DNA of 64,000 nt, taken from assembly GCF_003286085.1 (NCBI RefSeq), contig NW_020825331.1:124001-188000 (forward strand), read 5' to 3'. Positions 45,623-54,882 of this stretch are shown here, piece by piece (position 1 is the first letter of the stretch; every line of letters begins with the position of its first letter). The position numbers and the translations under genes were made by a program. The stretch comes from Drosophila persimilis (lineage: Eukaryota; Arthropoda; Insecta; Diptera; Drosophilidae). Below the pieces are notes generated by a model. That model worked only from the letters and a program-made list of their open reading frames with translations. It was not told where the DNA came from and made no database searches.

Positions 45623-46492
45623 TCATATTTGTTGGTATTTCCCGTTACATTTGTTTGGACGGCTCAAAATGTCTTGTGTGATTTTTTTCGTAAATCCTTT
45701 CAACGTGTCGTCAAAATGAACCGGGCGACAGAAGGAAAAAAGCTGGAAAAATCCAGGGAAACCGTTAAAATATTTGCACAGACTGTTCGGCACACCCCCA
45801 CGCATCCACAGATCATGTGGAGTTACTTTTGGATTTGTTTGACATTTGGCCGTGCGTGCGAGATGAAGGGGGGCTGGGAATTGCTTGCGATATGCCTAAG
45901 ACAAATATTGACAGAAATACTTATCAACACACATACACACATATACGGAAGAGTTTGGCGGTGGGATGGGGATGGAGATGGGGATTCTAAGTGAGAATCA
46001 TCCGCCTAAGTGTCAGCTTCTGCTGTTTGCCTAAGCAAGTGATTGCTGTTTTCCCCCTCCTGCTCCATCACCATGCCTGACAGTGTCGCCCACTATTTGC
46101 ACCTTCTGCTATCTCTCTTTATCCGACTTTTGGCCACAACCTTGGTCGACTATTTTGGCGCAACAAGTAGCAGAAAATGTTGCTAAAAGAAGGTCCTGAC
46201 TTAAAGCATATCTGATCTGATCCTTGGGCAGACGCTAAGCCGCGATTGCCGCCTGATCCTTCGCCACTTCCTTCGCAGGATGCTCCTTGAGGCCAGCGGC
46301 TGATTCTTGATGAACAGCGACATGGTTCAAAGAAATCAGAGAAATTTGGAGGCAGAAGTCCTAGCTGCCAGATTACCCTAGTAGAGTACTAGATTATCTA
46401 CCAGATTACCCTACCCTACTAGTTCCCCTACTTGCTCGGCATGCAGGGTATCAATTACACTTGGCCCAGGGAGTCTGCCACCACACCTTTCA

Positions 46493-46860
46493 TTATCGAT
46501 GAATGGTGCAGTGGACATACGTGGACCTTGGATAATGGCCTGTGGCAATATATACTTCACATATAGCATCTTCTATTTCCACATCAACATAACACCTCAC
46601 TGTTTTGGTTGGGTTCCTTGAAAACCACACTAAAGTATTCATATTTATTTTTAATAATGTGCTACGAGTCTTAAGATAATATAATTGTCTCATACAGGCT
46701 ACGGACGGCCTCTGAACTCATGGATATCCGCGCGTCCGCTTGCTGTACTTCTGGTAGAAGGCATCCGACACCGGCCAGCACAGTGGCGATTAACGCGATA
46801 GGTACGGATATGCGTGGACTTGCTGCACCACGGCCAGGAACCTCTAGACGAGGCTCGACA
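46493..46860 (-). CDS. Weak candidate two-part small gene (frames offset)
   Basis: The upstream frame (46860 to about 46692) contains a hydrophobic stretch, SVPIALIATVLAGVGCLL, followed by PEVQQADARISMSSEAV, like a signal peptide with an AxA-type cleavage site. The downstream frame (46693-46493) ends RSTYVHCTIHR and includes CYVDVEIEDAICEVYIATGH. A donor-like GTATGAG (about 46695) and acceptor-like CTTTAG lie between them, but joining those two does not keep the frame. It is either a broken gene, a gene with another intron, or chance. No homolog is recognised. Confidence 0.2.
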
Positions 46861-46869
46861 ACACCTTGC

Positions 46870-48770
46870 TATCCTTTTTGTGCGAGTTGTGGTGCCCTTC
46901 CGGCATTGGGATTGGGAGAGAGGATGCTAAGGTATTTTTTTGTTGACCCAGGACCCAGGGTGTCCCATTGAGCAACCATGAGGAATGCACTGGCTGAAAC
47001 TGTTGCATTTGAAATAGAACCGATGCTGCCCAGTTGCGGCGGCCCCACAAACACCCACACGCGCGTATATTTGTATTTGTTCTACAGATGGGTGGATGTG
47101 TGCATAAATCGTTGGCATCAGCTGTTAGCGACCAGTGGCCGGGGCTCAACACTTTCCCTTTTCCAATAGGAGTGGAGTGGAGTGCAGTGCAGTGTATGTG
47201 TGTGTGTAACCGCAGAACATGGTTTAGCTTTGCATACCCTTTGCCCCCACTCTGTTGATCCCCCCGAATAGAGGTACCCTCTGCTGAGTGTATGATTAGC
47301 ACTACTCGTATACTCGTATGAGCAGAAGATTGTCAAGCGTAAAGCAGAAAGTATATATTAGAAATATTCTAAGTAGGGGACTTAACGTTCAGTATAGTCC
47401 TGTATAGATATGAATATTATATTATATTTGATTAATAATATTAACAATTGATTAGTACGGTATTTAAGAGGTACGACTAATCTGCAGTAAGGTTTCTTTT
47501 CTTGTTGCTTCTGCACCTGCTTGTTCTTCTTCCGCCTCCTTAGCCTCCTTCCACTGCCACTTGAGGGGGCAGCAGCCTCGCGTGTAGTCCATTAAATGAA
47601 ACTCACTTCATATTGTTAGGCCCGACTCTCGACTCCTCCTCCTCCTCCACCGAGACTGTGCTGTGTGCTGTGTGGCATGCCACACGGCCTGTGCGCCTGG
47701 CCTGGCCTAGCCTGCGCTCCTGCTGTTTGTTCGTGTTGTAAATTAAATGATTTTCACGCCACGCCGGAGCAGACCACCAGAGTCCGGAGTCCACAGACAT
47801 GGACCAGAGCGTAGCAGGCCATTTTTATGTGTTTGTTTGCGGCGGCCGCGTGTGGCACGTTGGCCTCTGCCATCACACACACCCACACACACCTCTGTCG
47901 CTACCTCCCCGCGACTGTAGATGCCACACAAGCTGCCCTGCCTTTTTGGCCATGTTTTAACGTTAATTCATGGTCGTGTTTTTATGTTGCACTCGCTGAA
48001 CGTTGAGGCACTGGCAATGGCAGTGGCAGTGGCAGTGGCAGTGGAAGTGGGCCAGGTGGCTGATCCTGCGGGGGGAGCGAGTGGGAAGATGCGGATGGGC
48101 CAGCCCGCGTCGCCTTTATTGGCCATTGGCCCGTTGACGGGAAAAGTGTTTGGTAAATAAGCAGATTTTCTCTTGTCTTTGTTAGCCCCCTCCCCCCTCC
48201 GCCTGCTACCCACCCCTTAATGGAATGGCTTTTGTATGGCTTACCTGACCGCCAGCGGATGATGGCAGATGACTTATTTAATTAAATCAGCTTTCGCTCC
48301 GCAGGCCTTAAAATATTCGCAGCGACTTCTCTCCTACCACGGATTTCTATCCGGGTAATACCGTGGCCCCCTTCCGGACATCTAGGTAATGCCGGGCATC
48401 CTTTTGTGGGTAATCCACCCCCTGTTCATGCGGCTAAGCCGCTAACTAGGCAATGATGGCCATTTTAGGGCCACCAACAAATCTCCACGCAGATGAGTGA
48501 AGAATTCCAGGGATTTGAGTGAAAGATAATAGGTTTTGATCTCCTGCAGTCCCCCTTGCCACCCTTGCCACCCCCAGCACTTCAACATCCCCTCAACCCC
48601 CTCTGTATCTACAGTATCTCTGCACAACTTGCAACATTGCTGCAACAGCAGCCCCCAGAGAAGAGAAAGGATGAAAGCAGCGCCACACATTGTCAGGCCA
48701 TGTCACCAGGGGGCGTGGCAATAGCTTAACGATGCCAACTAACACATGACAGTGAAAACTCTGTACTTTA
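46870..48770. other. Gene-free stretch
   Basis: No supported exon. There is a TGGCAG run (48011-48050) and, at 48330-48470, several GGGTAAT/AGGTAATG direct repeats with a CCACGG..CCGTGG inverted pair. Confidence 0.5.
48011..48050. repeat. (TGGCAG)n hexamer run
   Basis: About six TGGCAG units. Confidence 0.85.
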
Positions 48771-49069
48771 ATCACCCTTAGATAGGGGAACACACAATAT
48801 TGCACACGGAGAGCTCCATTGGGAGGCAACCACCAGAGAGGGATGGGCCCTCTACCGATGGGTGAAAAATGCACTGAATATCCCAGCTGGAACATTCCTC
48901 TTAGGACATCTCTGGGGAAAAACGATCCTTCGAGCAGATAGTACTTCCACGATCAGACACATCTCCAGGGGCCTTGGTGTCCATCCCACAGAGAGCTTAC
49001 TGTCTCTAAGGCACAGGGGAGAGCACACTCGAAGCTCTGAAATGCATAATTCTCGCACAATCAGTTTTT
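48771..49069 (+). CDS. Weak candidate exon (about 99 open codons)
   Basis: An open frame follows a TAA at about 48768 and runs to TGA at 49067-49069. The composition is non-repetitive, with GWALYRWVKNALNIPAGTFL in its middle. The minus strand is also open over 48852-49244 and ends PAGIFSAFFTHR, so strand is uncertain. No ATG lies near the beginning of the plus frame. It may be a fragment of an old transposable element. Confidence 0.18.
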
Positions 49070-51243
49070 GAGCAGGGTACAGAGAAGAGAAAGCCGGAGA
49101 GAGAAAGCGCTCAAAGCTCCAAAAGCAGCAACGCAAATGACACGAGCCATGGGAATCTCCAGAGGGGCAGAGCATCCAGAATATGGAGCACAGAGAGTGT
49201 GAGAGGGGGCAGGAGAGTGGGAAAGTGGTAGAGCGGTAGGACACCGAGAGAACAGAGCACTGAGAACGGGTAACGGCACAAAAATGCCCTTATCAGTTCC
49301 TGTTTCCTGTCGAAAGTTTTCATATTTTTCGAGCGAGCGCCGCCGCCGCCGTCGCCGCCGCCGCGGCCAGCAACAACAATAAAAGTAAACAGCAAACGAC
49401 GACAGCAACGCAGCAGAGCAGCACAGAAGCACAGAAGCACAGAAGCAGCGACAGAGCAGCAGAGACATGAAGCGACAACAAAGCAAAGCACACGGAAAGT
49501 GTTGCTATTTTTTTCGTTCTCGTTCTCCTTCTTCATCTTCCTCTTGCCATATACTCTATGCAGAGGGTATTCAGGTTTTGGCATATAAAACACACGTGAG
49601 CGGAGCCCTCGAACACTCCGATCTCCGATCTGTAGAGGAATCGTCTCATGGGATGTTGTATGGAGATCCGCAGAATTAATATACTACGAGTATGATCGGT
49701 AAGCAGTCCTCAAGGATTTCAATCGTTTTGTTTCCAGTCCTACAAAATTAAAAAATTCATTTTGTTTATATATACCCCTATTATTTTGCTATATTTTGAT
49801 GCATTACTGTATACACCTTCAAGAGAACTTATCAAACTGACCTGCCGTTGCTATTATTGATATGTAACTATTATATCAATTAGCTGATGCAAATCTATAT
49901 ATAGATGCATGTATGAGGAGGATATATTTGATGAACCTCCCCAAATTATTCAAGAATACGAGTATAATGTGATATTATATTTTTATTCAGGAATTTATAG
50001 GCTCAAAATGAACCTTGCAGAGGAACGTGCTAGAGGAAAGCAGAGTTGTCATACAAAATAGAGCTAATATTCCTAATAAAGGATCTCCGAATACATTCTA
50101 AAGGGTAGCCCAAGGTTCGGTTCTTAAGCATAAATCTGTCTTTCCTTTTTTTTTTTTTTTGTTATGTGAAGCTCCAGCTTCAGCTTTTGATTTTGAGGGG
50201 GAGCCATTGGGGGGTGGGTGCTGGCTGGTGGAAGAGCCAGAGAGCCAGTGTAACCACAATAAAAAGCAGGAAATATTTAAACATTTTTCTTTTAGTTTTG
50301 CATGGAACGAAAGAGTGGAGTGAACGAAAGTGGGTGGGTGCACGGGGCAGTGGAGTCTAGTGGTTGGGGCAGGCTCTGAAGCTGGAGCTGGAGCTGAGGG
50401 ACACAACCGTTTTCACACTTATTGTCAGATTTTGTTTTGTGTTTGCGGTCGCCGTTGCTGCCTCTCTGCCTCACTGCCGCTGCCTGGCGTCGTTTGGTGT
50501 GAAATGACGCACAGCCGAGATAACACGTCGCTGTGTGCCACAAGCTGCAGCAGTTTTTTATGTTGCAGCTGTAAATGTGGCTACAAAACGGGTGAACCCC
50601 CACCACCCCCACCACACGAAGGATGGGGATAGCGGCAGGACAGGATAGAGGGACAGAGCGAGCACATGGAGCTGTTCTGCTCTCAATTTGTTGTGCCTTT
50701 TGTCTGCTCTGATGACGTTCTTCAATTTACAGGATATGTTCATAATTCTGTAAGAGGACACATACAACCACTCAACATTTATGCCCCGTTCCGCCCCCCA
50801 CCCTCCGTCAAGCCGTTAGTCAAGAGGCGAACGCCAAAGGCGGCTCTAAGGAAGGGAGTGGATGAAAGATGGAATATGGTTGCACGATAACAGGGGCACT
50901 CATCAACGACAATCCTTAAGAGCAGAAGGAAGTCAAAGAGGTAGAGAAGAGGTGGAAGTTACCCCCCAAATGAGTGAAAAGCGATTGATTTATTCATAAG
51001 TACCTATTACATATATCAACTTTTTTGAACAATCGAATGAATAGTCGACCGCCATCGATACCAGTCGCATGAGAGGTGGATAAGGCAGGGATAGGCTGGG
51101 CATTGCATTGTGAAATGGACACATGGCTAACAGATTGAGTAAAGGAATGTGGTGGATAATAGGGAGAGATGACAGTGGAACAATGATCCAGCCAGGGCCC
51201 TGGCTGTGGTATGTTGGCAGTTAGCCAAGAGGAATCGCAAGAT

Positions 51244-51270
51244 GGTATCGGTATCGGTATCGGTATCGGT
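51244..51270. repeat. (GGTATC)n hexamer run
   Basis: About four and a half units. Confidence 0.85.
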
Positions 51271-51903
51271 AAAATTACCTATTTTTGTTGGTGCCTCTGT
51301 TTCTGTGTCCCGAGTGTCTCCATTGGGGCATCCACCAACAAGAAAATTCATTGAAAATGTCATTAAATGCTCCCCAATCGATTCAGTTGAGGAAACAAAT
51401 TGAGTTCTCATTATTGTGGACTGCTTCCAGGAGTTTTCAATAGGGGATAGCAAATATCTCAGCTAATATGCAATTTTGTGTTCAATAAAAACCCATACTT
51501 ATACAATTTCTTTACCTATCGATCCTGAGGTGTGTGTGTGTGGCTCGTAGCACGTAGTGTCGTCTGCAAAATATTGAAAAGTGGGTGTTTGTGTGCTTGA
51601 ATATGATTTTACATGTGTCTAAAGGAGGTGTGGGTGCGAGTGTGGGTGTGGCAGAGGGAATGATGGTTCCTGCTCGTGTTTGACAATAAGTTTCAATTCC
51701 TTGTGCGTGTGTGTCTCACGCTCTCCCCCACTCTATCACCGTGTGTGTGTGTGCGTAATGTGAGCAACACTTATCAAAAGTTTGTCGCTAACACATGCAA
51801 ATTGAAATGTGCGATTTACACACGCCCACACGTGCACACTGCGGCACTCGACACTCGGCACTCACACTCGCATTCGGTCACACTGTTGTCACTCGTTGCT
51901 ACT

Positions 51904-51929
51904 GCTGTTGTTGTTGTTGTTGTTGTTGT
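51904..51929. repeat. (TTG)n run
   Basis: About eight TTG units. Confidence 0.85.
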
Positions 51930-52111
51930 CGCACACGTACGCGACACATGCAGCTGGCTCCTGCTACTGCTCCTCTTCGTCCTTGTCTACATGGCCTCCA
52001 ACTTTCGCCTGCTTTAACACCTAACAACCAAAGAACAACTTGCGCCAAACGTTGTCCTTGCTGTCCTTGTAGACGCTGCATACTTATTATTGCTCCAGCA
52101 GGTGTTTGTCG

Positions 52112-52155
52112 AAGAGAGAGAGAGGCAGAGAGAGAGAGACAGAGAGAGAGGGAGG
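52112..52155. repeat. GA-rich microsatellite
   Basis: GAGA blocks interrupted by GGCAG and GACA. Confidence 0.85.
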
Positions 52156-52383
52156 ACTTTTTCAAATTCAAAATTCACATACACCTGTCCCCAATCACAA
52201 ACTCCAAACCTGAAACGAAGCCGGGGTCCCCATTCAGGCTCCATCTCTAGCTCCTTCTTTTGTCGGATAGGACTTTGAACACGAGTTTTAGAAACAAAAG
52301 TTTTTGGTTTTGGTTTCTTCGGCTCTTGTCCCGGAAGTTTTCTTGGAATAGAAGAGCACAGTGGGAAGGATTAGTTAACCATA

Positions 52384-52408
52384 CACACACACACACACAC
52401 ACACACAC
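52384..52408. repeat. (CA)n microsatellite
   Basis: About twelve CA units. Confidence 0.9.
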
Positions 52409-52926
52409 GCCCATACATACGAGTGTGCACGAATGACAATAATCCCTAAATGAAATGTCCGCTTTGCAATTCAACGTAACTTTTGTGTATACAACTCTTT
52501 TGTTTCAAATATACTCGCACACACCTGCAATATATTGACTCTGGAGTAGGATTTCTTTCATAATTGATCTTCGATTTTGGAGCTTTTGGGAATCTCCTTT
52601 CGGCTCGGCTTGAGAGCATATTTTAGGATAGATATTCGAATGAGTAAAAGCGATGTCTATCAGTAGGTAAATGTTCCAGGGTATTCCCACGTCGTCAATG
52701 CGTTCTTCCAGCCTTTGGCTGTTCCTCTGCCACCACCCCACCTCAGAGCACTAGTGCGGATCTAGTGCGGATAATTGCAGCTCGTCGAGTGTGGAAAGTT
52801 TTTCGAATCGCAGAATGATTTGTTGCACTAAGAGCCGTGGAGTGGAGCAGCTGCAATTCATTTAACCGAATCTGGTAGTAAAAATTGCATAATTGCATCA
52901 TTATGCCCCGCCCCCCAGCCACCCAG

Positions 52927-53286
52927 CTAACCAGCCCCCAGCCGGATTCGTAATTGAGTTATTAAGCACAAAAGTTGAAGACACCCAAAAACTCTGGCAA
53001 AAGAGGCTGGATCCAACGATGGCGGGCTGCATTCACTATTTAAGATGAGTGGCACCCGCTGACAAGCTAAATACGAGAGGCCATCCCCCGCCGCAGAATA
53101 TCTAACGTCTATTAGATAATTAAGCCACTTTGTGGCAGGTTTGACAGGCCTGACTTTGGACGTGTCATCAGCCCCAGTCTCGGCCCCAGCCTCGGCGAAA
53201 GTTCCCTTGGCCAGGAGTCTCAAGTCGAATCGAGTCTCAGCTCGGATCTGAAGGGAGGTCTCGCCATCGGCCTCCTCCTCTTCCAC
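52927..53286 (-). CDS. Weak candidate exon (acidic frame)
   Basis: A minus-strand open frame starts after an acceptor-like CTGTCAG at about 53297 with EEVEEEEADGETSLQIRAET and runs to about 52927. The first 60 codons look coding-like; the second half does not. It has no ATG. It lies about 1.1 kb upstream of the candidate promoter at 54432, on the opposite strand, so it might equally be conserved upstream regulatory DNA. Confidence 0.15.
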   Translation of the reverse strand: MEEEEADGETSLQIRAETRFDLRLLAKGTFAEAGAETGADDTSKVRPVKPATKWLNYLIDVRYSAAGDGLSYLACQRVPLILNSECSPPSLDPASFARVFGCLQLLCLITQLRIRLGAG

Positions 53287-53879
53287 CTCCTCTGACAGTT
53301 AAAGTTCAATTAAATTTTCCCATTTTCTGACATTGAAATATTGAAAATTATGTCAATTGGGATTCGGTTTCGAATTGGGACTGCGATAGGGATTGTGTCG
53401 CCTCTTTATCTGACAGAATGCAGAATGCAATTCAAACTTTTTTGGTGCGCCCCAGAAAAGTTTTGTCCTTATGATGGCCATGGGTGTAGGATGGGGCAGC
53501 GAGGAGCAGTTGTGCCTTAGATGGGAGGAAGAGAATGATGGTCTAATGGACTGTGGTTCACGGACAGAGAAATAGCGTACAGAGAAGAGATTGATTAGAA
53601 ATATAATATTCTACGGATAGTATAAGACGTTTGGTGTCCGCCAAAGACAGGGGTAGCTGTTCGTCCACAGAAAGGACACAGGTGGACGCCTCAGAGAGTG
53701 GCCGAAGGATGGAGAACCCAAGAAGTTAACGGACAGTGGACGATGGGACAAGCACAGGCTGAAATATTGTAAAGATGTGGGCATAACTCTGCATAACGGA
53801 CACCGTCGACTGTCCGGCCAACGGACAGATGATGATGATTATATGCTTGCCAACAGCAAGCCCCATCAGTGGCAGTGAC

Positions 53880-54560
53880 AGCGACAGCAGCAGCAACAGC
53901 AACAACACCGAAGGAGGCGCCCAACCGCGTGGATGGCACCTCGACTCGCCCCCGCAGCACCACCCTGGCCATCCTCAACCGCCGCTGCCACAAGAGCCAG
54001 GCCGCCAAATGCCACCACAGCTTGTAGCAATTGTCGTACCATTTGTCAGACGGACGAGTCGACACTCCTCCCTCGTCGCGCAGGGCGCATGTGCCACATT
54101 TGGTGGCCACACGACGCCCCGCCGCTGGCGCCCTCAAGCGATGCGATCCACCACGTGGCCGGAGTGTGGAATCCATGCGGCACATGGTGGACCTCATTCG
54201 TTTCGAAAATCCACTTCGACAATTGGCAAGGAGCGTTCGCCGTGTGCCCGCTCGGCCCCAGAGCTCGGCCTGCGCCTCGGCCCCAATATCCAACGGCTGG
54301 CGGCGACGGCCGGCGCTCGTCGCGGTTCGGATGCGCTCGGCTCGGCGCGACTCGTGTGCGCTGAGCCACGAACGCCGACCTCGGTCGCCTGCGGAGGCTG
54401 TGGCTCCATGTTGGAGCCAGCCTCTGCTTTCAGTTGATCAACAGCGTCATTGTCGGCTGGTTGGACGCGCGAGTCGAGCTCTAACACGAACCGAACCGAA
54501 CCGAACCCATCTGCCGCTAGAGCTGCCACAGCGCTGCTGCCACATTACAGTTAACAGTTG
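53880..54560. other. GC-rich block, probably promoter and 5' untranslated region
   Basis: About 680 bp far richer in GC and CpG than its surroundings. Because stops are rare in it, four or more frames are open on the two strands. None has a recognisable domain, and several start without ATG. Its position just upstream of a signal-peptide exon suggests promoter and 5' UTR sequence of that gene. Confidence 0.5.
54430..54464 (+). promoter_or_regulatory. Candidate Inr + DPE core promoter
   Basis: TCAGTT at 54430-54435 is a perfect insect initiator (A at 54432 as +1). GGTTG at +28 to +32 (54459-54463) fits the downstream promoter element consensus RGWYV at its exact required spacing. No TATA box lies upstream, as expected for a DPE promoter. 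The position, 357 bp before the ATG of the signal-peptide exon, is sensible. No other evidence of transcription is visible. Confidence 0.42.
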
Positions 54561-54755
54561 CACGTCGCACTGTCCGCTGCTGCTGATAAAAAGTTCAATT
54601 AAACAAGCAAATTTTAATTTAAATAATTAAAAAAGTACTGCACCCGGGCACCTGTGCGTGTGTGATATATATTTTTTGGATTTTTTTTGCGGATATACCT
54701 TATACCTTCCCAAGCAACTGTGAAGTGAATCAAAGATATCGCGGCCCGATCGCAA

Positions 54756-54776
54756 ATGTCGGAGAGGAATTTTTGA
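54756..54776 (+). other. Short upstream ORF (6 codons)
   Basis: ATG at 54756 encodes MSERNF and stops with TGA at 54774-54776, 12 bp before the main ATG. If the leader is retained in the mRNA it could lower initiation at the main start. Confidence 0.35.
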
Positions 54777-54788
54777 AAACAAACCCAA

Positions 54789-54882
54789 ATGCGAATCATA
54801 TCGAAACTGTATCCTCGCGGCCCCCTCGATCGCAATGGGAAAATGCTGATCCTGCTGCTGCTTATCGTTACGCTAACGGAAG
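54789..54882 (+). CDS. First coding exon of a secreted or membrane protein (signal peptide)
   Basis: ATG at 54789 in the context CCCAAATG. The frame MRIISKLYPRGPLDRNGK is followed by a hydrophobic core, MLILLLLIVTLTE, and ends at 54882 with donor GAAG|GTAAAAG in phase 1. A second in-frame ATG at 54843 would give a shorter leader with the same core. A separate signal-peptide exon that ends in phase 1 and is followed by a long intron is the usual layout of insect immunoglobulin-domain surface proteins (dpr, DIP or beat types). This is only an analogy; the mature part lies beyond the window. A possible 5' UTR acceptor (CCTTCCCAAG) lies about 75 bp upstream. Confidence 0.55.

Larger units (their letters stand above)
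37396..46492. other. Gene-poor stretch
   Basis: No supported exon. It holds a possible dispersed element (40461-40736), an INE-1/mini-me end fragment (42571-42636), a Helitron-like end (43468-43553), CT, CCCGTA and CA microsatellites between 44275 and 44699, and a 16-base C run (45607-45622). Confidence 0.55.
49070..53879. other. Gene-poor stretch
   Basis: No well-supported exon. It includes a GCC run (49338-49370), GCACAGAA repeats (about 49415-49445), a possible dispersed-repeat end near 49553, a GGTATC run (51244-51270), a TTG run (51904-51929), GA-rich sequence (52112-52155), a CA run (52384-52408), and a weak acidic open frame on the minus strand at 52927-53286. Confidence 0.5.

Noticed and set aside
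46720-46971. 83-codon plus-strand ATG frame
   Set aside because: Arg/Pro/Ala-rich shadow of the minus-strand frame with the signal-peptide-like segment.
54031-54630. 199-codon plus-strand frame in the GC-rich block
   Set aside because: It begins with TTG, several other frames are equally open because of high GC, and it runs past the candidate promoter; kept only as part of the promoter/UTR block.
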